Positions 32,216 through 44,300 of a stretch of DNA of 64,000 nucleotides are shown piece after piece. Each line of letters starts with the position of its first letter. The stretch's first letter is position 1. The notes beneath the pieces are model-generated. The model saw only the letters and a list, made by a program, of their open reading frames with translations, had not been told where the DNA came from and did no database searches. The position numbers were made by a program, and so were the translations under genes. Origin of the DNA: Symsagittifera roscoffensis (Eukaryota > Xenacoelomorpha > Acoela > Convolutidae); contig NW_026970868.1 in assembly GCF_963678635.1 (NCBI RefSeq), positions 1 through 64,000 of the forward strand, given 5' to 3'.

Positions 32216-32509
32216 GAAATCCATAAAAGGAAACTAAAATGTGATTCGACACAGCTACAATCCAAATAAGGAAAATCCATTCTGATAGGTTGAACCTACA
32301 CATTCCAGTTGAAGATACCCCTCACTCCTAACTAAAAATCATTTTATTTTCAACTAAACCACCGTCCACTACCTCCTCTCTCAGCTCTAAACATCCTAAT
32401 TTCAACTTATTTTTTGTAAGGTTCCCCCTCCTCTCAGTTCTTTCTTGTTTTTGCTCTTTTAGTCATCTTATTGCTCAAAGTGATCTTCTCAGTGCAAAAC
32501 AGCAACCTT

Positions 32510-32974
32510 ATGTACTCTGTAGAATTTTCACCTGATCTAGTAAAAATCCAAGTGCGAGAAACAGTCTCTGGAGTTTTTCTGGCTCGAATGGACATCCCAA
32601 TCCAAGTCTGGCACATGGTGGAAGTGATGCGAAGGGATTTCAGCGAGCATCATATGATGCAAGTTCCCAACACAGAAAACCAACTTGGAACCATGCAAAT
32701 GATGGTGGAAGTGTCTGAGCATGTGGGAATGAACTACCCCGAGATTCCTGACTCTAGATATGTGGCTCAACCATTCGACGATTTCCTCTTTCCTTGGGAG
32801 GAGGAAGGATCAGTCGAAAACCCCATCACAATAGATGAAGATGGGGGATTCTCAGAAACAAAGACGCCTCAAAACATTCCTCCTCAGCAACCACCAGCAA
32901 TGGTACCTCGTCCAGCTGTGCGTTCTATAGATAACCTCCATAACTCTTCTGCTGCTCGACAGCTCTTTGATTAA
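32510..32974 (+). CDS. acidic protein with SUMO-interaction-like motif, copy 3
   Basis: From ATG at 32510 (the upstream ATG of copy 2 is GTG here, supporting this start). 154 residues, near-identical to copy 2 with a few substitutions (NPITIDEDG instead of DEDE, a Met-Val change in the Pro-rich linker). Ends RQLFD-TAA with AATAAA just after. Promoter CArG boxes at 32221-32230 and 32262-32271. Confidence 0.72.
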   Translation: MYSVEFSPDLVKIQVRETVSGVFLARMDIPIQVWHMVEVMRRDFSEHHMMQVPNTENQLGTMQMMVEVSEHVGMNYPEIPDSRYVAQPFDDFLFPWEEEGSVENPITIDEDGGFSETKTPQNIPPQQPPAMVPRPAVRSIDNLHNSSAARQLFD

Positions 32975-33244
32975 ATGTTTTTGTAAATAAAAGTTGTTTG
33001 GTTTTGACTTTTTGGTCGTTTTTTGGTTGTTTGGTCGTTTTCTGTAATTAATTTCAACAATTTCATTTTAATTATGAGAATAGATGAGAGGTTCAAGTTA
33101 AACCATTGAAAAACAATTAGAACTTAGTTAAGTGCTCCGAACTCGCACACCTGCTAAAAAATTTGATTAATTTTTGCACAAAAATTCCGAAAAACACTAG
33201 AAAAACTGTACACAAGTAAAAAGTTACCTAATTGACATTGCATC

Positions 33245-33560
33245 TTGTACACACTTTTAGCCTTTTGTAAAAAAAAATCGAAACACTTTTCGCATTTTAA
33301 CGAAAAAAGTAAAACACTTTTCGCATTTTGTCGAAAAATTGAAAACTTTTTCGCATTTTATCAAAAAAAGTATAACACTTTTCGCATTTTGTCGAAAAAA
33401 GTGAAACATTTTTTGCATTTGTAGTGAAAAAGTGAAACACTTTTCGCATCTTGTTAAAAAAAGTAAAACACTTTTCGCATCTTCTCAAAAAAATTCAAAC
33501 ACTTTTCGCATTATGTCAAAAAAATTGAAATACTTTTTACAACTTGTTAAAAAAATTGAA
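33245..33560. repeat. TTTTCGCATTTTG tandem array, copy 2
   Basis: About ten units equivalent to 28090-28400, part of direct repeat R1. Confidence 0.85.
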
Positions 33561-33664
33561 ATGTTTTTTGCAACTTTTTGAAAACCAAAAGAAATATTAC
33601 ATCTTTCTTACATGTTTGAAATTTTTTTTGCAAATGTTCCCAACTCGCTCAGAAGATTTTAAAA

Positions 33665-34162
33665 TTGAACTACTACAAAAAACTACAAGAGTGGTGGACA
33701 GATGATGTTGATAAAGTTTGTATTAGTTTTAACTTGTATAGAAACACAGAAAGTTCAATAGTTTTGTTAAAAGGATGGATAGGAGATTACAAAAAAGAAG
33801 AGTACTGTCAGATTTATCAACAATGTTTTTATTTAGAAGAGTTAACTCAGATTGGGTGGTCGATCAGTAAAAAACAAAACAATGGAAGAGCCTATGAAAC
33901 AGAAATTGGAGATGAGGAACATCAATTCGATTACTGGGTTGAACTTGACACAAATACAAAATCCAGATTTGTCAGAATATCTTTTGATCGTTTATCCAAA
34001 TTTAATAGACTTCCGGTTGTTTATACTACAAAATACCAAAAAGAAAACGATGAAAACGTATATTTTGGTAATTTCTTTTTTCATTGGTTAGAAATAGTAC
34101 AAATCGAAAAAATTTTGATCGAAATTTCAAAATTTGAATTGAAAATTGAAAAAACAATATAA
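33665..34162 (+). pseudogene. unrecognised protein, copy 2 (lacks its start)
   Basis: Homologous to 30392-30871 from LNYYRKLQEWW onward, but the upstream 20 codons including the ATG are replaced by R1 sequence. It reads through the TGA of copy 1 as TGG and ends after a Lys/Ile-rich tail at TAA 34162. The two copies are damaged at opposite ends. Confidence 0.6.
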
Positions 34163-34357
34163 ACTAGACAAGAAATCTCATTTATCTCACTAGGGTATCA
34201 AACTTCAAATCTTAGTTATGTTGGGAAAATTCAATAAACTTTATTGGTTAAGAAGTTTCATAAACATAGTCTGGTTCTGATCTACAAAGTTTTTTAAAAT
34301 CTGTGATTACTTCATTCTGATTGGTTATTAACACAAATAATGTCTGTGAAAGTATTC

Positions 34358-34711
34358 TCAAAATCTACAAATTTTAAAGAAATTATTGAAAAATTCATGA
34401 GAAGAAGAGCTCAACTCTGATTGGTTGACATTAAATTTCTTGAAAATTTCATGACTTTTGAAGCTCAATTCTGATAGGTTGACATTGAATTTTTTGAAAA
34501 TTAAATGACTTTTGAAGCTCAATTCTGATTGGTGGACATTGAATTTGTCGAAAAACACATGACTATTGAAGCTCAATTCTGATTGGTTGGAATCAGAAAA
34601 GATAAAAGTTTCATTGTAATTAATGCTCGATTCTGATTGGTTGATACTTTTAAAAATTCCATGGTTAGATTGGATGATTATTATTTCAGCTAGGCTAAAT
34701 AGCATATCCAT
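34358..34711 (-). repeat. CCAAT-box tandem repeats, right arm
   Basis: Mirror of 23335-23634 with one more 51-bp unit. The minus-strand frame is open for 117 codons. Unit number differs between the arms, typical of minisatellite slippage, yet the frame is kept because the unit is 51 bp. Confidence 0.8.
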
Positions 34712-34858
34712 TCTGATTTTCTTTCTCGTTTAAAACAATTGGTTAATAAGTTTGCTGTTTTTATTTACATTTATTCATTTTTTGAGCCTATTCAACTCAC
34801 CTTATCTAAAAATTTGGTACACGTTAAATCTCCCATTTAATTTTTCATTACTATTGAA

Positions 34859-35344
34859 ATGCCTTCACTCAAAAGAAACGAAAGAGTTGCATGTCTTGAA
34901 TGTGGCAGGGAATACACTCACAAAGATGCATCAAGACATCGTAGAACAAGTGGTGTTTTGAAGTGTTCTAACTGTAATTTTTATACTTATAGCAGCGAGG
35001 AACTCGCTAATCATTTCAAGAAGAAGCATTCTCAGCATAATATTAAATTCTCAGCATAAAGCTCAGCAGACTCCAAACACACTTCAGGAGAAGGTAAATT
35101 TTTTAAGTTTTTTTTTGAAAACTTCGAAATTACTATGATTATTAATTTTTACTGAATCTGAAAAGTCTTACCAATTGTAACAAATCTAGTCAGTAATTAT
35201 ACAGTGTTTTCATTACATTACCTAAATTGTCATTTATTTTTTTATTCAAAGGTTTTGATTGATGTTAAAGACAGCAAAAATCGGGTTCAAATCGTCGTGA
35301 AGCTTTCCATGGAACTCGATCCGAAAACTTTTAATCAACAGTAA
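34859..35344 (+). pseudogene. two-exon zinc-finger gene, right-arm copy (damaged)
   Basis: Exon 1 34859-35093, intron GTAAATT...TTCAAAG, exon 2 35252-35344 ending in a conserved TAA. Finger 1 has lost its fourth ligand (RHRRTS instead of RHRRTC). A small duplication (TCTCAGCATAA) near 35047-35060 adds a stop before the donor. Finger 2 is intact. Exon 2 is intact (VLIDVKDSKNRVQIVVKL...NQQ). Confidence 0.7.
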
Positions 35345-35499
35345 GAACTCCCTTGGTTGCAAGCTTGCGGAGACTTTGTTGTGATAAATTTGTAGTAAAG
35401 TGCAAATGAGTATGCTCATAACATATGCTAATGAGTAGTTAAGTATTCGCCTAAAAATTATAAAACTTGGATATTTGGAAAACAAGTAATTGAAAGGTT

Positions 35500-37600
35500 T
35501 TTTGTAGTTACTATTTTAAAGTTTTCCTTGTTTAGTGCTTGCAAAAGTGTTCATAGAGCACAGCTTTTTAAGCGGATAATGTGGTTTGACTTATTAAGAA
35601 TTATGTTTTTCTTTTAATTTTTTGATGATTTCAGAAAAAAAATTGATAAATGACCTGGAAAAAATGTATATTTTGCTAAACTTTGAAAGTTTCAAGATAA
35701 TGATATACATCATTCCAACTAAAAAGTTAGTCTAAAATAGAAATTCAGATTTAAAACAGCATTATACAGTTATGAGGTTGAGAAAATTCTTTAAAGCTTT
35801 TTAGTAAAGGATTTATGGTATTAATTCAGCTTCGGATTATTGAACGTTCGTTAAAACGATACATTTTTTCATCTAAAATTCAAATTTCAAGTAAAAATTT
35901 GCTCAAATTGGATTCATTTGGTAGATAGTAGATGAAGCAGAAACTGAGAAAATACTAAAATGAGACAGAAACTCAATTTATTCCTTAGGAGATTTGAGAT
36001 ACTTTTACTAAAATTTAGCTTATAAAGTATATCTTGAGAAAAAATCCGACATAAAAATTCTCAAAGTCTTATATTTATGCGTAATTCATTAAAAAAAATT
36101 GTTATCATTTGATATATTAGGTACTTTATATGAACGATCAAATGTTTTGAGGCTAATTTTTGAGAAGCAAACCCAATTCGACATCTTTTGGAAGAAAATA
36201 CATAAAGCATAAATTGAAAACTTGCTTTCAAGATCTACTTTTCCTTGCTACATACATACACAATACTACATAGAATATACAACACTATATACAAAACATT
36301 ACTACATTTTTACTACATAGAGTTTTTTCTTGAAAAAAATCGGAAAATTACACAATTGTTCCTGTTTGCACCTTGATTTGCTTTGCTAAATCAATTTTTT
36401 GAGACTCGCTCTTTCAGAAGTTTTTATATTGTAGATGTTAAGAACTAGGTTCTCTTGCGTATTTCCGGAGATTTTCAGATTATAACTAATAGAGCTGCTC
36501 CTAATTTGTTCTTAGATCCTAAAAATACACCTTTATATTCTCATTTTGTACATATATTTTTGAATGCTTTAACTAGCACCAATTTTTTCTCACTTGGATA
36601 TTTTTGAGAAAATTTCCGTCATAAATTAAGAAAAAAAGCGAGTTAATAACTATTTTGCAAGAAAAGTGATAGTTATTGATCCCAAAATGTGTATTTTTGC
36701 TTAATTAGTTCACGATAGCAACTGAACAGGGGAACCTTGAGGAAGATAATAACATTTTTTATTGTAATAATCATACGGTATCAGTTCTAATTTCATCTCT
36801 GCCAGCAAATTGTTTGTTCAATTGATACTATTTTCCTCCTAAATTCTCCAGTTTCGACTAAATTTTCTAGGAAAGTGTGTTCAATAGCGAAAACATGTAT
36901 TAAACAGAAAGCAAGAATAACTTTAAAACATGGAAAAACTCTACGGAAAATCTTGAAAATTATGTTGCAGAAGCAACAGAGAGATAATCATCAGTTATGA
37001 AGAAGTTTTTGTTGAGTTTGAGCCAAAATCGAATAAATTTATACATAAAAAATTTCTCACAAATTGTAATTTTTGTACAAATTTGGGTAATTCAATGAGA
37101 AAAATGTGAGGAGGAGTTGAATCATTGAGTTTGATTTAGAAATTTCATAGAATATTGCCCTAATTGTTCATTTGAATTGAGATTCCTAAAATTAATTCCT
37201 GAACTGGACAAAAACAAACAGTTAAAAACCAAAATAAAAGGTTCGAAATGGAAAATTTCATGTAAATTTGATTAATTTTCATTTTACCTTCTCAAAAATT
37301 ACGACTAATTTCACTGTTTTCCGGAATGTATGAACCTTCTTTTCAGTGTTTAGAGCATTGTATAACCAAGTATTTAGCTCAAATTAAGGTAAACTTCATT
37401 GTATTTCCTTATTTTGAGAAAAAATTGTGGAAAAAGTCATTTTTTTATTCAAAATTTTGTATCATTGTCTCAACATAATGCCAATTAAAATACAGTCTTA
37501 GCTTATTTTTAAAATCAATACGTAAAAGTATGTTTAAAATTAGATCAAAAACAACAATACATTAACCAAAATTATGAGATTTTTGCTTTTTTTCCCAAAA
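35500..37600. other. right arm, no gene seen
   Basis: Inverted counterpart of 20340-22530. No frame is conserved between the arms. Confidence 0.5.
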
Positions 37601-38004
37601 ATTTGCAGTTTGTTCCAAATAATTGAAATTTTTGCAATTTTTTCAAAGTTTCTGCAGGTTTCAGCATTGTTTCATTTAGATAGAAAGTAGGATTATTATT
37701 TCATTTAGATAGAAAGTAGGATTATCTAATAAATTTGGTCAAATAATAGCTAATCTTATCGTGTTTTGAATTTTTTCGAAAAAATTTTAATTTGATAAAA
37801 ATTCCAAGTTTTTGCACAAAAACTCTTACCATTGACTTACCATGCACCAAAAAAACTATGTACAAAACCTTAATTCTACACGTAATTAACAATTAATTGT
37901 TCCCAATTAGATAACGCGCGCCAAAAATTTTGCGAAAAAAATAAACAAAAACCAAAAAATTTTCGTTTTTCTTCCTCTTACCATCACACTGAAACCTTAC
38001 CATC

Positions 38005-38286
38005 GGTATTCCCTATCTTAATACATTGTAGACTCTATACCCAATCTTAATACATAGCTTGAAGACCGGATGCTCTATTCCCTATCTTAATACATGTGGG
38101 TCTTCAGACTAATTTCACTGTAAGATTGGCTAAAAAATTTTTTGAAACTTACCATCTCACCATCTGAAACCAATCTTAATACATTGGGAAACCTATTCCC
38201 TATCCTAATACATTGGAAAATCTATAGCCTATCTTAATACATAGCCTGCTGACCGGATACTCTATAGCCTATGTTAATACATGGGG
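38005..38286 (-). repeat. right subterminal repeats
   Basis: About seven copies of CTATTCCCTATCTTAATACAT-type sequence, the complement of the left motif. Two variants (CTATAGCCTATCTTAATACAT) lie nearest the terminus. A pair of short complementary pieces (GCTTGAAGACCGGATGCTCT... and GGGTCTTCAG) also recurs as GCCTGCTGACCGGATACTCT and GGGGTCAGCAGGC. Confidence 0.85.
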
Positions 38287-38333
38287 GTCAGCAGGCACCC
38301 CCCCCCCCCACTGTTGCTCACTCAAATACTACT

Positions 38334-38339
38334 CTTTCT
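38334..38339. other. right target-site duplication CTTTCT
   Basis: Directly follows ...ATACTACT and is followed by TGTACATCC, the flank found after the empty site at 7697. Confidence 0.92.
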
Positions 38340-39058
38340 TGTACATCCAAAACAACACGACTAATACCCTTAATTCAATGCGACCCGAGGACTGTATAAA
38401 ATACAAATACACTCAACGATTACGTATTCTACATATTCCAAAAGTTATGTCAACAATTGAAGATATCTAAGTATTATGTTATCTAGTTCGAAAATCAGAG
38501 TTCCTTTTATGAATTGCAGAAACGTGCTAATATTTTCACTTTAGTAGCAAATAACAAAACTGAACAGGTGAGATGCTCGGAGGACCTTTTGTTTTGAAAT
38601 ACGTTATAGAATTATCTTGTTCTGAAATACATTATAGAAATACGTTATAGAACTCTAAGTTTCAACATAAGTTATTGAGTTTACAAGTTGTTAGGATAAG
38701 GAATATGATTCGTAAAGTAGCAATGTTTGCGTCATGATAAAAGAATGGCAAAACAAAGAGTTTTTTTGAGTGCAAGTCTCAAGTTCTTGGAAAAATGTTT
38801 GAGTTTTATCTAATCGGGAAAAAATCAATGATGTATTATGTGTACATCGTAAAATGAATCCTTAATGTTTTTTGGGATTCTTGGTAAGTCAATGATAAGA
38901 ATTTTTCTGAAAAAAACCCTTGCCAACTTCAAAAAACAACTATCGTCGATCTACTAATTTGATCTTTAACTAGCTTCATATAGTTAGCGCATCTTATTAT
39001 TTGAAACATTGCTCAATCTAGCTGAAACGTAAGATGAAAGGTCCGACTATTAAGAAAA

Positions 39059-39259
39059 ATGTCAGTTCAACCATATTTTAAAAAATTTACGTACAAACCA
39101 TTCAAATTAGACTCAAAAGTTGTCCAAAAAGTATTCATTTTTATTCTATTTTATCTTTTAACTAATTTTCTGTCCATAAGGTATCAAATTTTTGAAAAAC
39201 ATCAATCATTTTTTAAAAATAAACAAAATATCTGGAAATTATATGAAAACATGCCATGA
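39059..39259 (+). CDS. 66-aa hydrophobic ORF, second copy
   Basis: Same frame as 8407-8607 with one amino-acid difference and flanking non-coding differences in proportion. Status uncertain as for the first copy. Confidence 0.3.
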   Translation: MSVQPYFKKFTYKPFKLDSKVVQKVFIFILFYLLTNFLSIRYQIFEKHQSFFKNKQNIWKLYENMP

Positions 39260-40698
39260 TTAGATTCTAGTCTGGACTTTTCTCATTTATATACTAACAC
39301 GTATGTAAAAAGACAAAATTAGAAATATTATATAATTCAACATGAATAAACCATCACAACTTCCGACAAACTTCATATCTTTGCTAAATTGGTTAAAACA
39401 AAAATGTGTTAATACAAAAAGTCTGCTAGACTAAAAAATGAGACAATGTTGGGGAAAAATCCGAGTCAACTTTTGAAATCTGTTCCTTAACAAAAACTCA
39501 TCAAAGTTATATGCTCTAATTTTTTTCTGCATTATAACTGTAGAATTGTTCCTTCACAAATATTTAAGTGTATTCCTGTAAATCAGATTATTGGTTTCTT
39601 CTTCACTTTTCCGATTGCACTCTTTTTAAAAGAATTTCATAAGTAAAAAGACAAATTGAAGGTAAATCTGTATTCCTCAGCCGATCATGTTTATCTTCAA
39701 GTCAGATTAATCGCAAACAGCAACTCCTCACAACCTGCAAATTCTCTATTATGTTTTACTTGCTTCATCAAATGACAAAAACCATGAAGCATGTTTTTGT
39801 CATGAAGATCAATTTAGGTGTTTTTGGTTTCTCCTTCATCTATCATCTTCAATTGAATCATTTCTGAACGAAAGAATTCTCAAAAAAACTCTCCAACAAT
39901 CGTTTATTGAATCAAAGCAAAGTTACCGCCAAAAGCATTTCTCTGCTAACAACTTTAGAAATTACATCTCCGAACTAGATAATTGCGCCTTCCTGTTTAA
40001 ACCCTTTAGTTCAAATTTTGTTTCAATTTTTCAGATCAAAAACATGAATTTTTTTATCTTGAAATTGTCAAAAACTATTTTTTATATTTTCTAACTCGGG
40101 TATAAAAAAAATTGAAAATTTGCAGAAATTGTTAAACAGCACAAAAAAATCATTATTTTGATTCATAAGACTCCAAATAATTTCTTGAAAAACGCACTTA
40201 TCCACAAAATCATTCAAAGCTCAAAAAATGAAACGTTTTGAAGCGGTAATTATGCAGTACGCTTCTTTAAGTCGATGTTTTAGAAATATCGAGTACTTTT
40301 CACAAGTATTCAACAAATTCGTGTTCACCCATTATTATTTATATTGAGCAAATCATCACACGGTTTTTTAGAGCAGAGTACTCATAAATCTGCTACAATT
40401 GCAGTCAATTTTGTACTTTAACGATAGTTTAGATCAATTTCCCTTGATAGTTTCGAAACAGTTTCACAACAAAAACCAACAACTCGTTTGTTTGTAGCAA
40501 TTATTCTTTCATCGATCATTTTCGAAAAAGAACACTAAGTGAGCAATCAAAATCGCAAAATATTTTTTGCGATGCATTGACTTGTGTACGAACTACGGTT
40601 TATTTTTTACTTTTACAAAATTGTGTTGTTTTGTATGTTTCTTTTTAGATTTATATAATCTTGTGGTAAAACTCAATATTTAGGAGCATGTCAATTTT

Positions 40699-40905
40699 CT
40701 ATAGACTCTGCTCAGCGTGCATTCGATTACATTTTATAATAAAATTTCTACAAGCATCAACAATTGCGTTGGGATGTTTATTCTTTAAACAAAATTCAAG
40801 TTCCTTGATCCAAATTGTATGAAAGCGATGTTTTGATTCTCGATGACGTTGGTAATTTTACCACACACAGAGCATGCAACTCTCTTTTCTTTTCAGTGAC
40901 GGCAT
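40699..40905 (-). pseudogene. decayed zinc-finger gene, A' copy
   Basis: Equivalent of 10040-10246 with the same frame breaks, so inactivation preceded duplication of the block. Confidence 0.6.
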
Positions 40906-40915
40906 TTGAGTATGG

Positions 40916-41131
40916 TTGGAGAAAAAAATATACCCACTTTATGAAGTGGGAGAGTTAATTAGCTTCAAGTTTTTCCTATCAGACAAAATCAGACCAAAGT
41001 CAAACCGTTCAGAGTTGATTTTTATTTCAGAAATTCTTTTCATGGCTTTTGATTTTACCAAAAATTTGTCTAATTTCGAATTTGCTGTCCATTTGGAAAT
41101 GAATCAAGAAGAAATGATCTCTTTTTTATGA
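40916..41131 (+). pseudogene. relative of the helical ORF, A' copy
   Basis: Equivalent of 10257-10472, one residue different near the start (Asn to Tyr). No ATG at the start. Confidence 0.4.
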
Positions 41132-41383
41132 AGACGATTTTGTGCAATTTGATATCAATCAATCGTTATTGAGTCTTCTTTTCAAGGAAAAATTTTGATA
41201 TTAGCCAATCAAAACTTACAGATATGTTTTTCCAATTTTTTTCAGATAAAAGTTAAACCTCTAAAGTTAAATCAGATCTCAGTGAAATGATGTTTAAATA
41301 CTTTTCAGACAAAAATCAAATTTTCAAATTTAGAAAATTTTAAAACCAACAATCATTTGAATTTTGTTTTTCATGTTTTTATC

Positions 41384-44300
41384 AAATTACCAAACTAACT
41401 AGTTTATTGGACGCCAATGAGATGTGAAGGAGTGAGATTTCGAACTCATATGTTTTTATTACTTGTTGGATACTCATTGCAAACTTCGAAACTTCAATTT
41501 TTCTATCTGATTTGTTCAGTTTCTGACCAACTTGAAACGGAAATGTCCAAGATTCATTTTTGTTAAGATTTTTTTGGGTTTAAACAATCATATACAGCAG
41601 TGATCTTCATTATTTGAGATAACGATCAGAGGACACTCTAACAAGTCGACACTCTGTATCAGTATCAGATTCAAAAATGTAAACGAACTGATGTTTCTTA
41701 TCTTCAGTTTTTGTTATACGCTTTTCCAATTGTTCATTTCATATTGCTAAACCAATCAATGTGATTCATTCTCGATAATAAAAACCTTAAGTCTGGTAAA
41801 GTTCTTCTTTTTTGAAATCTCCTCTCTCATGGTTTTAACAAAGTTTTTGATTTTCTTGTAGGTCGATAAAACAAAAAATTAACGCAGTTTTTATCAAAGT
41901 TTCACTACACCACTTCACTACTCTTTTGAAAATTTTTTTGAAAATTTCCTGAATTTACCCATTCATTTTTCAAAGATAGCAACTCCTTTTCAACGAAAAT
42001 TTTCAATGATAGCAGATGATCTCAACTGATTTGATTTTATTTAGCTTTAAGACAAAAAAAAGTTTTGACAGAGAGCTAAATTGTTTTTTGATTTTTTCAT
42101 TGAATTGACAAAACAGGTGTTTTCGAAGAACAATTCTGCCGTGGACAAAGTTTCGAAACTCCTTTTTTTCATTAACTTGTTTGTGACTGGTTTGTAAGGG
42201 TTTCAACTAACCATTTGAAAAAAAGTTACAAAAAAGTTGTTTGCATAACGACTTTTGAAATTCAGAAAATGAATAGAAAGTTTAATTTACTTAATAATAA
42301 ATTTATGCTTGCTTAAGAAAAATTATAATTTAGTCAATTATGACTGCTTTTCATTTGTATTTATTTCTCAAAATTAGAGAAAAATGTTCAAACTGAGATG
42401 AAAATTTTTGAACTCCATTATTAATTCATGAATATCTTTTGTATGTTTTTTTGCAAGTTTTGTTGAAATCCAATGTTTTAGCTGTTAATATACCCTTCAA
42501 CAACAAAAAGGTCTCGAAACTTCACGTTTCCCAAAAAACAAAAACTCTTTAAAAATTTGGCACAGCACTTTGAGTTCAATAAAAGTATAGATGACAAAAA
42601 GGACAACTTGTTTCATAGCGTTGATCTCCTTTGCATAGAAGAAACGGATCTGATTGTAAAATCGCTGGTGACATTGTAATTCTTGATCATGAGAAAGTTT
42701 TGCCAGACTTTGGGTTCAACTTGGGAACGGAGCTAAACTTCTCGGCATCAAAAAAGTCTACCGGATTGATCATATATTTTCTTCTGCTTTACTTAGAAAA
42801 ATTTGCTTTCGGTTTATCCAAAATCTTTTGCTTTTGACTTGAAAAAATTGTGGCACAATTCAAAATAAACTCTTCCCCTTGTAGGATTTTTGAGACCGAG
42901 CAAATCACTAATCAAAAATGATGTGTATCAGGACGGGCGCGTGCCTGGAGACCCCCATTTAATAAGATAGTGAATAGAATTTCTCACATATTACGATAAG
43001 TTATAGGCTTGTACATGTATTAACAGACAAGAATTGAGATTATATGGTGAGTTTTTTGTCGTTCGAAATTGCCATGTAACAAAATATGGTATATGTTTGT
43101 CCATTTTTTAAGGTTGATAGCAAAAAATTCCACTCTTTACGATAGGGTTAAATGTCTGTAGTACAATAAGTTAGAACTTCAAAGTATCATGGTGAGCTAA
43201 TGGCACAAAAATTGAGTTTTTGAGCAAAAAAACTCAAGTTTTTGGAATTTTTAAAACCTTTTAAAGACCTTCAAGACCTTTTAAAAATTTTCATATCATT
43301 TTTTTCCTAATTTCAAACTATCCTTGGTTTTTACGTGTTGAGAATGAAGTAAAATAAAAATTATAAAATGATTGAATTTATGTCAGGCAATTAACATCTT
43401 TTTTATCTTTTGCCTAAACTTTTCAATTTTTTCCTTATTTCAGTTGAAAGTTTGAACTAAGAAAAAATTTGATCTAGTTTGCGCGAACTGCTGATTCTTA
43501 TATAGTTTTAACTATCAAACGCAATGCTCAAATTAGCTTTAATTCACTCTTGCTAAACGGTAGCTGAAACCTCCAAATACTCTCAAAACTTTGAAAATAA
43601 CCGATCTTTTTAGATTGGACTAGAAGTCGATTCAAAATCTTCATTTTACACGTTTCATAAGTTAAAGTAACAAAATTCGGTTCAAATAAATGTATCATCG
43701 TTTATAGCAATTATTATCGAAAAGTTTTGAAAAAGTTCTGGATTTATTTCCACATCAACGTTTTGTCGAATTTTTAACCAAATTTAACCAGAAAAGACAC
43801 AACTAATTTGCTCTGTTCAGTTCTAATTAATACGAGTTTTAAAGTGTTATTCTAAATTGTCAAAAACTTGCGCTTTTTCTAACTTTTTTTATAAAATTTT
43901 CAATTATCGTTCCAGTTTTTTAAAAAGGACAAAGTTGATAACAATTGTAGAGCCATCTTTCGAAAACTCTAAATAAAAATTATCAAATTACCAAACTAAC
44001 TAGTTTATTGGACGCCAATGAGATGTGAAGGAGTGAGATTTCGAACTCATATGTTTTATTACTTGTTGGATACTCATTGCAAACTTCGAAACTTCATTCA
44101 TATTTTCTATCTGATTTGTTCAGTTTCTGACAAACTTGAAACGGAAATGTCCAAGATTCGTTTTTGTTAAGTTTTTTTTGGGTTTAAACAATCATATACA
44201 GCAGTGATATTCCTTATTTGAGATAACAATCAGAGGACACTCTAACAAGTCGACACTCTGCATCAGTATCAGATTCAAAAATGTAAACGAACTGACGTTT

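Larger units (their letters stand above)
17207..38333. mobile_element. 21.1-kb Polinton/Maverick-class element with long inverted repeats, no core genes found
   Basis: The ends are AGTAGTATATGAGTGAGCAA on the left and the complement of AGTAGTATTTGAGTGAGCAA on the right, each followed by G-rich sequence (GTGGGGGG). A 6-bp duplication CTTTCT flanks it, and the empty site is preserved at 7691. Terminal 5'-AG/CT-3', 6-bp duplications, long inverted repeats and 15-25 kb size are the published hallmarks of Polintons. I saw no frame resembling protein-primed DNA polymerase B, RVE integrase, FtsK-type ATPase, cysteine protease or jelly-roll capsid. The interior holds small repeated genes and tandem arrays, so it is probably non-autonomous, or a lineage with replaced contents. 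Confidence 0.8.
34105..38333 (-). repeat. right terminal inverted repeat
   Basis: Reverse complement of 17207-23887 without the 622-bp array. It carries about 125 bp more subterminal repeats at the outer end and a C-run of 13 where the left arm has 6 G. Confidence 0.88.

Noticed and set aside
17207-38333. Interpretation as a simple large palindrome or assembly inversion artefact
   Set aside because: The arms differ by many indels and by a 622-bp array, the centre is unique, and a 6-bp duplication plus a preserved empty site define the borders. That is not expected of an artefact.
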